This document shows positions 23,231 through 31,581 of a stretch of DNA of 39,276 bases, piece after piece. The stretch spans positions 1-39,276 of the forward strand of contig LGEZ01000019.1 of the NCBI GenBank assembly GCA_001508005.1, given 5' to 3'. Under the pieces are notes generated by a model, which was not told the origin of the DNA, ran no database searches, and worked only from the letters and a program-made list of their open reading frames with translations. Both the position numbers and the translations under genes were made by a program. This DNA comes from Clostridia bacterium 41_269 (lineage in GTDB: Bacteria; Bacillota; DTU086). The number at the start of each line of letters is the position of its first letter. Positions within the stretch are counted from its first letter, which is position 1.

Positions 23231-25546
23231 GTGGGGCAGTACCCCGTGGATGTTAAAACTTTGCTTTGCAAGAAAGTTAAGCAAGGCGATAATGGTTTTC
23301 TGCTTAGCCATTTGAACCTTAAAAATATCAAACTGCACTTAGACAAAAAAGGCAGCAGCGTAGCTGTTCTATATTTTCATATTGAGAAATTCAACCAAAT
23401 AGAACAAATATACAGTAGCGCAACAGCAGAAAAAATATTAAAGTTTTTGCTGAAAAAAATAGAAGAAAAAGCCAGCCGCTTCCGGCAGAGCCTGCATGTC
23501 CTAAATTCCGGCAGTTTTTGGGGAGACGATTTAATTTTATTTGTCTCCTGTTCCGAAAGGACTGCAGCCAATGATTTGCACGAGTTAGCTGTCATCTGCC
23601 GTCACTACTTAAAGAAACTGTTGGATACTAAGATAAAAAAATATGGAGAGCTGGATCTGGATCTGTATGTTGGTTTTGCAACTATTTTAAAGAACCAAAA
23701 TTTAAAATTGGAAAGCCGCATATACTCAGCAATAAAAGAAGCGCAGAATGTCGCTAAAGGAAAGCTGGATTTGACAGCTCCAAAGCTTTTGTCTGAATTT
23801 AAGGAACTTATAGAAGGGGAAAGGCTCAAAGTTGTATACCAGCCTGTAATGTCTTTACAATCGGGCAGAATTTTTGGCTGGGAGGCTTTGGCCAGGGGAC
23901 CTCAAAAAAGCTCCTTCCATTCTCCAGAAAGTCTCTTTAATTTTGCAAAAAATGTAAATATGCTTTACCTGTTAGACAGGCTGTGCCGCAAAAATGCGAT
24001 TAACAACGTGGGAGAGTTGGGAAAAAATCAAAAGCTTTTTATCAACATCGAACCTTTGACAATCACTGATCCAGGATTTGCCAATGGAGAAACTCTGAGC
24101 CTCCTGAAAAACGTGGGACTGCAGCCGGATGATATTGTTTTAGAAATAACCGAAAGATATCTTATTAAAGATTACGATTTATTTAACCGTGTTCTGCACC
24201 ACTACCGCCAACAGGGGTACCTAATTGCCATTGATGATCTGGGATCCGGTTTTTCTTCGCTTCGAATGATCGCCGAGACTAAGCCGGAGTTCATCAAAAT
24301 TGACAAAAGCATGATCAGGGACATAGATACCAATGAGGTTAAAAAGGCGCTCCTTGAAACTTTAAAGACCTTTGCCGAAAAAATAAATTCCTATGTTATC
24401 GCCGAGGGAATTGAAACCCCGGAAGAACTGGAGGCACTGGCGAAAATAGGGATTCATTACGGGCAGGGTTATTATATTTCCCGCCCTTCTCTGCCAAAAC
24501 CCTCGGTCAATGATAAGGCTGTCCAGAAACTGCTAGCCGTGCGTTCTGAAAATCGCGAAAAAATATTCGGCATATCCAGCTACTCAATATTGGCCAAAGA
24601 TGTAGTGGAAAATACCACTACAGTTACCGAGGAAGTGCCGGTTAACAAAGTAAAGAATATCCTCGATGCCAACGACCCCATCAGCAACGTAGTAATAGTT
24701 GACAAAAAGAACCGGCCGATAGGATTGGTTATGCACTATTATTTAGACAATCTTTTGAGCAGCCAATTTGGAATTCCGCTGTACTCCAACCGCCCCATAT
24801 CGGAAATCATGGATAATAAACCGCTTATTGTAGATGAAAAAGCTCCCATTGAGCAGGTAACGGAAATGGCTATGAACAGGGAAAGAAAGAAACTCTATGA
24901 TTCCATCATTGTCACTAAAAACGGCCGTTTGTTGGGAACAATTTCAATAAAGCACTTGTTGGAAACGATGACGAGAATACGCGAAGAGATTGCCAAAGGG
25001 GCAAATCCGCTTACGGGGCTTCCGGGAAACATAGCTATAGAGCAGAAGCTATCCCAAATATCCCGGCAGGAAGGCAGCTGTTCAATGGTATACATAGATT
25101 TGGATAATTTCAAATCGTACAACGATAAGTACGGTTTTAATATGGGAGACAAAGTAATTCTTTTCACATCCAGGCTGCTGAAACATATACTGAAAAAATA
25201 CGGCTCAAGCGGGGATTTTTTGGGACACATTGGCGGCGACGACTTCATTATGCTTGTTGACAGCGAGAAAGTGGATTTGGTATGCACCAAGATAATTAAA
25301 ATTTTTGATCGCCTTATCCCCTATTTTTACAATGAAGAGGACCGCGCAAGGAAAAAAATAAAAGGCACCAACCGAAATGGTGAGGAAAGCTGGTTTCCTG
25401 TTATATCAATTTCCATTGCTGTTATCGAATGTGGAAAGAAGGGGTGTGCAAAGGACCTTAACGAGATCAGCCAAAGGGCAATGCAATTAAAAAGCTACGC
25501 AAAATCCTTGAAGGGAAGTGTTTACGTTCGGGACAGGAGAAAATAA
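23231..25546 (+). CDS. GGDEF-EAL-CBS-GGDEF c-di-GMP protein
   Basis: The 771-residue soluble protein has four parts. Residues about 40-185 are a degenerate GGDEF domain (GSFWGDDLILF in place of the signature). Residues 190-435 are an EAL phosphodiesterase domain with YQPVM, WEALARG, INIEP, EITER, DDLGSGFSSL, IKIDKS and IAEGIETPEE, so the catalytic residues are present. Residues about 450-575 carry a CBS pair. Residues about 590-765 are a second GGDEF domain with NPLTGLPGN, YIDLDNFKSYND and GGDDF, without an RxxD inhibitory site. GTG at 23231 follows GAGGAAAGGG. It could make, break or sense c-di-GMP, with the CBS pair adding nucleotide control. Confidence 0.88.
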   Translation: MGQYPVDVKTLLCKKVKQGDNGFLLSHLNLKNIKLHLDKKGSSVAVLYFHIEKFNQIEQIYSSATAEKILKFLLKKIEEKASRFRQSLHVLNSGSFWGDDLILFVSCSERTAANDLHELAVICRHYLKKLLDTKIKKYGELDLDLYVGFATILKNQNLKLESRIYSAIKEAQNVAKGKLDLTAPKLLSEFKELIEGERLKVVYQPVMSLQSGRIFGWEALARGPQKSSFHSPESLFNFAKNVNMLYLLDRLCRKNAINNVGELGKNQKLFINIEPLTITDPGFANGETLSLLKNVGLQPDDIVLEITERYLIKDYDLFNRVLHHYRQQGYLIAIDDLGSGFSSLRMIAETKPEFIKIDKSMIRDIDTNEVKKALLETLKTFAEKINSYVIAEGIETPEELEALAKIGIHYGQGYYISRPSLPKPSVNDKAVQKLLAVRSENREKIFGISSYSILAKDVVENTTTVTEEVPVNKVKNILDANDPISNVVIVDKKNRPIGLVMHYYLDNLLSSQFGIPLYSNRPISEIMDNKPLIVDEKAPIEQVTEMAMNRERKKLYDSIIVTKNGRLLGTISIKHLLETMTRIREEIAKGANPLTGLPGNIAIEQKLSQISRQEGSCSMVYIDLDNFKSYNDKYGFNMGDKVILFTSRLLKHILKKYGSSGDFLGHIGGDDFIMLVDSEKVDLVCTKIIKIFDRLIPYFYNEEDRARKKIKGTNRNGEESWFPVISISIAVIECGKKGCAKDLNEISQRAMQLKSYAKSLKGSVYVRDRRK

Positions 25547-25620
25547 AAAGCAGTATCCCCCGTTGGCAGCGGCTTTTGCCAGAGACTGCCAGTAAAATAG
25601 CTAACCTCCTCCCCCATTCT

Positions 25621-25642
25621 AGGCCCGAAGGGGCCTTTTTCC
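25621..25642 (+). terminator. Rho-independent terminator after the GGDEF-EAL gene
   Basis: AGGCCC and GGGCCT form a six-pair stem around GAAG, followed by TTTTTCC. It lies about 75 bases after the stop at 25546. Confidence 0.85.
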
Positions 25643-25788
25643 TTACCATTTACCCACGGTTATATTTCCGTGAGCAGTAAACACCAAAGAACAATTTCTT
25701 TTAGGGTTTTTAAAAAATGCTTAATTGGGAAAGCTGCTTAAGGTAAAATATTGATATACGCTGTTGGATAATGTGCGGGAGTCTAAAA

Positions 25789-26433
25789 ATGTTCGTTTTA
25801 AAAAACGTGCGCTATAAAAACATTCTTTACATCGACCACCTGGTAATCCCCAAAGGCAGGATAACCTGTATAACCGGGGAAAGCGGGAGCGGCAAAACCA
25901 CCCTGCTCAAGCTTTTAAACAACCTGATAAGCAGCGACAGCGGGGAAATTTTTTATATGGGAAAAAATATGCGAGAAATTGACCCCGTTCAACTCAGGCG
26001 GGAAGTCGTGCTGTTGCCTCAGACGCCAGTTATCTTTCCGGGAACAATTAAGGACAATCTTCTCATAGGACGGCGGTTTTCCGAAAGGCCTCCGGTTGGG
26101 GATGATGAACTGTCCGTTTTATTGGAAAAAACCAGATTAAGCAAAGACCTGGCAAGCAGCGCAGCAGAGCTTTCCGGAGGAGAAAAGCAGCGCCTAGCCC
26201 TTTGCAGAGTTCTTCTTATGGAACCCGACGCGCTGCTTCTGGATGAGCCCACTTCAGCCCTGGACAATGATACGGCAGATCTGGTAATGGGACTGGTAGC
26301 GAACTACGCCCGGGATAAAAGGAAAACAATTGTTATGGTTACCCACTCCAAGGAGTTGGCCCGCATTTACGGCGAAAAGTTGGTAACCATAAACGGAGGC
26401 AGAATCGTCCATGTGGAGGAGGTCGCAGAATGA
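25789..26433 (+). CDS. fetA: ABC transporter ATPase, FetA (YbbL) type
   Basis: The protein of about 214 residues is a compact ABC ATPase with Walker A ITGESGSGKTT, signature LSGGEKQRLALCRVL, Walker B ALLLDEPTSALD and a VTHS histidine switch. Its pairing with a FetB-type permease and four-base overlap with it identify the FetAB pair, which in Escherichia coli exports iron and protects against oxidative stress. ATG at 25789 has GGGAG eight bases upstream; the frame also opens at 25771. Export of iron or another metal here is by homology only. Confidence 0.85.
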   Translation: MFVLKNVRYKNILYIDHLVIPKGRITCITGESGSGKTTLLKLLNNLISSDSGEIFYMGKNMREIDPVQLRREVVLLPQTPVIFPGTIKDNLLIGRRFSERPPVGDDELSVLLEKTRLSKDLASSAAELSGGEKQRLALCRVLLMEPDALLLDEPTSALDNDTADLVMGLVANYARDKRKTIVMVTHSKELARIYGEKLVTINGGRIVHVEEVAE

Positions 26434-27209
26434 AGGGCATTGCCGAAATAGGGTTTTCTCAGCTTTTAGCAGCCTACGTTTTCCTGATTCTACTGCTGGT
26501 GATGGCAAGCAGGCAGGGCATCGACAAAGAAAAGGAAATAATCGTTTCTGCCCTCAGGATGACCTTTCAGCTGGTTCTGATGGGATACGTCCTGGTTTAC
26601 ATCCTGGAGTTTAATTCTCTGCTGCTTTCTGCATGTACGCTGTTCTTAATGGAACTCTTTGCAGTAAAAAACATATACAGCCGCGTTAAAGTGGAAATAA
26701 ACCCGAGACTGCGGAGGGTTATAGTCTTTTCCATGTTCACCGGGACCGTAACGCCCCTCCTTTATTTTCTGCTCGCAGTAATAAATATAAGTCCGTGGTA
26801 CGAAGCCCGCTATTTTATCCCCATTGCAGGGATGTTCATCGGAAACTCCATGACCGGCGTATCCCTGGGAACGGAACGGCTCATAGACAGTATCAAGACT
26901 AAAAGAGAACTTATAGAGGGCGCCCTTATGCTGGGGGCAACCCCGAAACAGGCTGCAAAAATCGCCGTTAACGACGCTTTTACGGCGGCCATTATGCCCA
27001 CCATAAACTCCATGGTGGGGATGGGAATCGTTTTCCTGCCAGGGATGATGACGGGACAAATACTCTCCGGCATATCGCCCCTTACCGCCATCAAGTACCA
27101 GATAGCAATAATGCTGGGTGTGCTCGGCAGTGTTTCCCTTACCGTCTTTATGCTCGTACGGCTCGGTTATAAAACCTTCTTCAACGAGAGGGCTCAGCTT
27201 GTAGGCTGA
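26430..27209 (+). CDS. fetB: ABC transporter permease, FetB (YbbM/UPF0014) type
   Basis: The 259-residue membrane protein has about seven hydrophobic segments and the UPF0014 landmarks RMTFQLVLMGYVL, IAGMFIGNSMTGVSLG, EGALMLGATPKQA and MVGMGIVFLPGMMTGQIL. It overlaps fetA by four bases (ATGA), so the two are translated together. It is the membrane half of the exporter and ends with a hairpin and terminator. Confidence 0.9.
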   Translation: MKGIAEIGFSQLLAAYVFLILLLVMASRQGIDKEKEIIVSALRMTFQLVLMGYVLVYILEFNSLLLSACTLFLMELFAVKNIYSRVKVEINPRLRRVIVFSMFTGTVTPLLYFLLAVINISPWYEARYFIPIAGMFIGNSMTGVSLGTERLIDSIKTKRELIEGALMLGATPKQAAKIAVNDAFTAAIMPTINSMVGMGIVFLPGMMTGQILSGISPLTAIKYQIAIMLGVLGSVSLTVFMLVRLGYKTFFNERAQLVG

Positions 27210-27262
27210 GTCCCTGGGACTTCGCCAGCTTCTTAAGGCCCTGTTATCAGGCCCTTTTTATT
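27188..27262 (+). terminator. Hairpin plus terminator after fetB
   Basis: GGCTCAGC and GCTGAGTCC form a stem spanning the fetB stop. Then AGGCC and GGCCT surround CTGTTATCA, followed by TTTTTATTTTTTT. The second hairpin lies within a sequence repeated at 36394-36480. Confidence 0.7.
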
Positions 27263-27327
27263 TTTTTCAAAGTAGGCGTCCTCGCCTTCCAAATTCACCC
27301 CCTCCTACCAACTTCAGCAAAACTTCA
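27241..27327. repeat. 87-base near-identical repeat, copy 1
   Basis: This block matches 36394-36480 at 86 of 87 positions. It starts inside a terminator hairpin and continues about 60 bases beyond the T-tract through CCTTCCAAATTCACC to AACTTCA. Copy 1 ends 13 bases before the MITE-like element, which is copied separately. Confidence 0.9.
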
Positions 27328-27533
27328 GCGGAAATGTATTGAGCTATAGTTTCGTTCACAACCTTAATTTTAGGTGAGTAATCCCAAGGTATTTTAGAAA
27401 TATCAAAGAGGCTTACTGAAATACCCATAATTTCAGCGACTTCTTTTGGGGAATGTTTTTCCAGCAAAGAGATAACAGTTTGAACAGCAGCCTGGGGGTT
27501 TCCAGAATGCTTCAATTGGTGGTATAACGACAT
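27267..27533 (-). pseudogene. Short transposase-like HTH peptide in element copy B
   Basis: The same peptide as in copy A begins at 27533 and runs through LEKHSPKEVAEIMGIS. Here the frame leaves the element through its inverted repeat and continues into the 87-base repeat, ending LLKLVGGGEFGRRGRLL. That tail is protein-like but unrecognised and could be chance. No catalytic domain is present. Only the part inside the element is supported by conservation. Confidence 0.35.
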
Positions 27534-27610
27534 TAGGTGGGTCCTCAGGATACCCACCTTTTTCAATAGCTTTTTCAATTTCTTAAATTTTTGTGAACGA
27601 AACTCTGGTC
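27341..27610 (-). mobile_element. Small inverted-repeat (MITE-like) element, copy B
   Basis: This 270-base copy of the element at 6812-7125 is in the opposite orientation and lacks about 45 bases of interior. Its ends carry the same AGTTTCGTTCACAA core as inverted repeats. It ends about 28 bases before the -35 box of the regulator gene downstream. On its minus strand it holds the same MSLYHQLKHSGNPQ peptide, continuing past the element to 27267. Confidence 0.75.
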
Positions 27611-27637
27611 GACCTATACACCAATGTTTTTTACGTC

Positions 27638-27667
27638 TTGACAATCGTGTTTGACAGGACCTATAAT
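27638..27667 (+). promoter_or_regulatory. Sigma-A type promoter of the winged-helix regulator
   Basis: TTGACA and TATAAT are both perfect consensus and are 18 bases apart. The start codon of the regulator lies about 80 bases downstream behind GGAGG. A second TTGACA-like box, TTTGACAGG, lies between them. Confidence 0.8.
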
Positions 27668-27746
27668 TATGGCAAAGAAATCTTGGGGAAATTGGGGTTT
27701 GTTTACGTTACACATCTGGCCGGTTCCCCAGTATCGGAGGTTTATA

Positions 27747-28445
27747 ATGGCTGTTACCAGGCGGCAAGTGGACTTTCTGAAAACGATCAAACAGGTCTAC
27801 GAAGATACCAACCTGCCCGTACATTATACTCGCGTGGCTGAAATGCTGGGAATAAGCAAATGGAGCGCTTATGAAATGCTGAAAACGTTGGAAAGAAAGG
27901 GATTCTTGACCAGCCAGTACGAAGTTGACCAAGAGAAAAAGTATCCTGGGCGGGCACGGATAATGTTTGCGCCTACTCGACTGGTTAACTTGGTCCTGTC
28001 GGGAAAAACGTTGGAAGACAAGTCACCCGTCAAGGAGTTTCAGTTGCTCAAAGAAAGATTAATGTCCCTCTTCGACAAAACCGCTAAGACCACTCCGGGA
28101 GAACTTGTGGAACAAATGAGGACTGAATTGTCCAGTGTTGAAAATCCGTTGGTTTTTTGTGCATATGTAGTTACTATTTTCATACTGCAACTGCAAGCCT
28201 TGAACAAAAGCAGCATTTCTCTACTCAAAAACGGGGCTTTGGAAGTATCCGAGGGAAAAATAGGGCTGGCCATGTTTATAGGTGCTGCTTTTGGCACTAT
28301 GGCGAAAGCAGCCTCTCAGGTTCAACTACTTTCTCATATGGCTGACTGTCTGTCGGGGTTCCAAAAAAATCTGGCCAAATTGAACCAATTAGAGCAGACG
28401 CTATTGATGGACTTTTTGAGTGAAGCATTGGCAAAAACGACGTAA
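27747..28445 (+). CDS. Winged-helix DNA-binding regulator
   Basis: The protein of about 232 residues has a winged-helix domain at about 5-75 (YTRVAEMLGISKWSAYEML, then LERKGFL and a YPGRARIMFAPT wing). Its C-terminal half is helical, with an alanine/glycine-rich segment that could be membrane-associated or an oligomerisation surface. I do not recognise that part. ATG at 27747 has GGAGG six bases upstream. It lies before a membrane/HD gene and a radical SAM gene on the same strand and probably regulates them, itself or both. A run of 15 T follows its stop. Confidence 0.7.
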   Translation: MAVTRRQVDFLKTIKQVYEDTNLPVHYTRVAEMLGISKWSAYEMLKTLERKGFLTSQYEVDQEKKYPGRARIMFAPTRLVNLVLSGKTLEDKSPVKEFQLLKERLMSLFDKTAKTTPGELVEQMRTELSSVENPLVFCAYVVTIFILQLQALNKSSISLLKNGALEVSEGKIGLAMFIGAAFGTMAKAASQVQLLSHMADCLSGFQKNLAKLNQLEQTLLMDFLSEALAKTT

Positions 28446-28460
28446 TTTTTTTTTTTTTTT
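28446..28460 (+). repeat. Run of 15 T after the regulator
   Basis: A T15 tract starts directly after the regulator stop, without a clear stem before it. It is a slippage-prone site. The rest of the spacer to 28613 is G-rich and I see no gene in it. Confidence 0.8.
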
Positions 28461-28613
28461 GCGAGTTATTTGTGGAAATTGGGGATTATGTTGATATTGG
28501 GGAAGCATAAAAATTCCAAAAAAAGCGCAAGATACTAGTTTTTTTAGGATGATTTTGGGGATTTTGGGGAGAGCGATTCATTTGCCGATTTCAATACCGG
28601 CAATATATGGGGG

Positions 28614-29021
28614 GTGGGGAATTTGAGTCAAAACCTGGACAGCCTGATACTGCTCTTTGTGATTTACTCTTTTCTGGGGTGGACCATAGAAACGTTCTTC
28701 AAAAGTGTGCGCGCAAAGAGATTCATTAACAGCGGGTTTCTCTCCGGGCCGTTCTGTCCAGTGTATGGTTTTGGGGCCTTGCTGGTACTTCAGTCCAGGC
28801 AACTGGTGGATGGTGCCGCATCAATAGTCGACCCGACTACAAGAACGGTTGTTAGCATAATATTGGCCATTATGGGCACTAGCACCCTGGAGTATTTGAC
28901 CGGGATGTTGCTGGAAAAGATTTTTAACCGCAAATGGTGGGATTATAGCAGAGAACGGTTTAACCTTCAAGGCAGAATCTGTCTTAAATATTCTGTATAT
29001 TGGGGATGTTGGCTTATTTAA
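28614..29021 (+). CDS. CmpB-like membrane protein, N-terminal part of a frameshifted membrane/HD gene
   Basis: The frame encodes a membrane protein of the putative ABC permease CmpB type, with LFVIYSFLGWTIET, a FLSGPFCPVYGFGALLV motif and LEYLTGMLLEKIF, and about four hydrophobic segments. It ends prematurely after VYWGCWLI. The family continues in the +1 frame at 29000 (YWG then MLAYLMLEF), across a run of four G. Five G would restore the frame. GTG at 28614 or TTG at 28623, with GGGGTGGGG upstream, could start it. Confidence 0.8.
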   Translation: MGNLSQNLDSLILLFVIYSFLGWTIETFFKSVRAKRFINSGFLSGPFCPVYGFGALLVLQSRQLVDGAASIVDPTTRTVVSIILAIMGTSTLEYLTGMLLEKIFNRKWWDYSRERFNLQGRICLKYSVYWGCWLI

Positions 29022-29806
29022 TGTTGGAGTTTATTCACCCATTTCTCATACGGTTCGCAAACCCTATTCCAATGAACGTAAAATATTTGCTCTCCGGCAT
29101 TATGATGCCTTATTTCATATTTGATTTGATAAACTCCGTGGAAAACGCTTTAGAGACGGGTAAGCATAGGTCTTCGCCTTATTGCCGATATTCCTGGAAA
29201 AGACGCTTGAAAAAGTACTGTCGCCTGCCTTCAGCTTTTTCCCGGCTAAGCCTAGTCATTACCAACAAGGTTGCAGATTTCAGAGGCTCTCTGAATGAAA
29301 AATGGGGGTATGTCCGCAATATCGAGGAGTACAGGAATTGTATTCATGATGTGATCCACTCTGCTCCCGTTGAGAAAATGAAACAGTTTAGACATCACGG
29401 TCATGTAACATGTTTCGAACACAGTTTGAATGTCTCTTTCTACAGTTTTATGCTCTGCAGAGCTCTGGGACTCGACTATAAGGCAGCTGCCAGGGCAGGA
29501 TTACTCCATGATCTATTCCTATACGATTGGAGAACGACCAGACTGAGTCATGGGAAACACGGGTTTGTTCACCCGCGGCTTGCTTTGAACAACGCATCAG
29601 CAGTGTGTCTTTTGAATGAAGTAGAAAAAGATATCATACTAAAACACATGTTTCCCTTGACCTGGCAACTGCCATCATACAAAGAATCATGGATCGTGTG
29701 CTTAGTCGACAAGTGTTGTGCATGCGCAGAGATTATAGGCTGCATGTTTCCTTCAAAGCAACTGTTTGACAGCTACACCGCACATCAGCTTAGCCAAAAC
29801 CAATGA
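29000..29806 (+). CDS. HD-domain part of the frameshifted membrane/HD gene
   Basis: This frame carries the last two or three membrane segments of the CmpB-like domain (LAYLMLEFIHPFLIRF, ISGIMMPYFIFDLI-like) and then a soluble HD domain: FRHHGHVTCFEHSLNVSFYS, AARAGLLHDLFLYDW, HGFVHPRLALNNA and DIILKHMFPL. The HD motif and its histidines are present, so metal-dependent phosphohydrolase activity is possible. The ATG at 29003 is inside the old gene. Together with 28614-29021 it makes a protein of about 400 residues. The substrate is unknown. Confidence 0.8.
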   Translation: MGMLAYLMLEFIHPFLIRFANPIPMNVKYLLSGIMMPYFIFDLINSVENALETGKHRSSPYCRYSWKRRLKKYCRLPSAFSRLSLVITNKVADFRGSLNEKWGYVRNIEEYRNCIHDVIHSAPVEKMKQFRHHGHVTCFEHSLNVSFYSFMLCRALGLDYKAAARAGLLHDLFLYDWRTTRLSHGKHGFVHPRLALNNASAVCLLNEVEKDIILKHMFPLTWQLPSYKESWIVCLVDKCCACAEIIGCMFPSKQLFDSYTAHQLSQNQ

Positions 29807-29850
29807 AAGTGAGTTCCTTGAAACAGTCACCCAAATTCTGGTCATAATCG

Positions 29851-30087
29851 TTGTCATTCTCCATCCCCAATGGCGGATACATATCTCTTATCCACTGGAT
29901 GTCTGGAGTGTATATTGTTGCAACTGCGGTGACTGTTCTGTCTGGATTTAAATATTTTTCAAGTCGAAGACTGGTAGGATACAAAAGTTTTGAAACCTTT
30001 CTGAATCAGGAGGTGAGAAACCGTTATCTTCATTCTTTCTTACTCTCAAGATTCCCACATATGATCAGCACAACCCCAAAACAATAG
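29851..30087 (+). pseudogene. Possible CDP-alcohol phosphatidyltransferase C-terminal remnant
   Basis: A TTG-initiated frame includes HWMSGVYIVATAVTVLSG and then FKYFSS, which resembles the last membrane helix of PgsA-type phosphatidyltransferases. The catalytic DGxxAR part is absent and an in-frame stop lies just upstream. The opposite strand also has a 64-codon frame here with no recognisable domain. I prefer the remnant reading but hold it loosely. The rest of 29807-30106 shows nothing else. Confidence 0.3.
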
Positions 30088-30106
30088 GGAAAGGAAGGAG
30101 TGATTC

Positions 30107-31456
30107 TTGGTGTTTGAGTATGCCAAAAAGTTGGTCGGGGAAGCTGTGATAACAGAAGTAACGAATTACTTAGCCAAAGACCCGGAAAACAACATTGAAA
30201 AACTGGTAAATCTCGCCAGTAAGCTGGCTATACGCCAAAATCATAAAGAACAGATTGCCTCTGCTGGAAAGCATCTTTCCAACAGAGATTCTCACTGGCA
30301 CAAGCTGTTTGTCAGGACTTTGAAAGAAACTCATCCGAAGGTCCGCGAACGTCTGACCGTCAATTTTATCATCAACTCGGTGCTGTTCGGGATTCCCAAA
30401 CAATACGAATTAGCGGAAAAGCTGGGTTATGCCGTACCGTGGGCTATTCTCATGGATCCTACCGACCGTTGCAACCTCCGCTGCAAAGGTTGCTGGGCGG
30501 GCGAATACCCGAAGAAAAACGACCTCACTTTTGAATTAATGGACCGAATAGTCAAGGAAGGCGAGGAACTCAGCATATTTTTCTACCTCTTCTCCGGCGG
30601 CGAACCGCTCCTTAGGAAAGACGATATTTTAAAGCTGGCTAAGGAACATCCTGACAGCGTGTTCCACATCTTCACCAACGGAACTCTTATTGATGAAAAG
30701 TTCGCCGAAGAATGCGCAGACGCAGCCAACATAGTATTCGCAATCAGCATCGATGGTTTCGAGGAATCTACCGACATGCGCCGGGGTAAAGGGACTTTCG
30801 CTAAAGTCATGCGGGCTGCCGATATCCTGCACCAATATGGGCTCATTTACGGTTTCTCAACTACTTACCACCGCCACAATGTTGAAGAAATCGCCTCCGA
30901 CGAATATATCGATATGCTCGTCGACAAGGGCTTCCGTTTCGGATGGCTTTTTACCTATGTTCCGGTAGGCTCTGAATCTGATTTGGAGTTCATGGCCACC
31001 CCTGAGCAGAGGGCTTATGTCTGGAAGCGCATCCGAGAAATCAGGGCCACCAAGCCTATCCTTGTTGCCGATTTTTGGAACGACGGGGAATTCACCGGCG
31101 GGTGCATAGCAGGAGGACGCCGCTATTTCCATATCAACGCGGCCGGCGATGTTGAACCATGTGCATTTATCCATTACGCTTGCGTCAACATCAAAGACAC
31201 GAGCTTGAAAGAAGCGCTTGGTAATCCACTTTTTCTGGCTTATCAGAAACGACAACCGTTCAACGAGAACCACCTGCGTCCCTGCCCGCTCATAGACAAT
31301 CCGCAGGAACTGGTAGCCTGCGTCAAGGAGAGCAAGGCCCGCTGCACCCAGACGGTATCGCTTGATGCCGAAAAGCTTGCCGACAGCTTGGAAGCCTATG
31401 CTGTCGAATGGGGCAGGAAGGCCGACAGTAATTGGGAAGAAACAAGAGCACGCTGA
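30107..31456 (+). CDS. Radical SAM/SPASM-like protein
   Basis: The 449-residue protein has an N-terminal helical region of about 100 residues, then a radical SAM core with PTDRCNLRCKGCW (the CxxxCxxC cluster), FSGGEPLL, HIFTNGTLI and FAISIDGFEE. The C-terminal part is cysteine-rich (GGCIAGGR, VEPCAFIHYAC, RPCPLID, then two more Cys), which fits a SPASM-like auxiliary FeS cluster. It has no close functional assignment I can make from sequence. AAGGAG lies six bases before TTG at 30107 and nine before GTG at 30110. It follows the membrane/HD gene and the regulator and precedes the efflux genes. Confidence 0.85.
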   Translation: MVFEYAKKLVGEAVITEVTNYLAKDPENNIEKLVNLASKLAIRQNHKEQIASAGKHLSNRDSHWHKLFVRTLKETHPKVRERLTVNFIINSVLFGIPKQYELAEKLGYAVPWAILMDPTDRCNLRCKGCWAGEYPKKNDLTFELMDRIVKEGEELSIFFYLFSGGEPLLRKDDILKLAKEHPDSVFHIFTNGTLIDEKFAEECADAANIVFAISIDGFEESTDMRRGKGTFAKVMRAADILHQYGLIYGFSTTYHRHNVEEIASDEYIDMLVDKGFRFGWLFTYVPVGSESDLEFMATPEQRAYVWKRIREIRATKPILVADFWNDGEFTGGCIAGGRRYFHINAAGDVEPCAFIHYACVNIKDTSLKEALGNPLFLAYQKRQPFNENHLRPCPLIDNPQELVACVKESKARCTQTVSLDAEKLADSLEAYAVEWGRKADSNWEETRAR

Positions 31457-31581
31457 GGGGAGGACTGAGTGACAACGGAGTTCTCGCCGTCTGGCTTTGG
31501 GATTTGTATCCAAATCCAAGGCAAATTGCAGAATGTTGGGTTAACTCGTCCAACATTGTTTTGGGGAAGGAGTAATGCAGG

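Noticed and set aside
29790-29984. 64-codon minus-strand frame
   Set aside because: No good start and no recognisable domain; the plus strand resembles a phosphatidyltransferase tail better.
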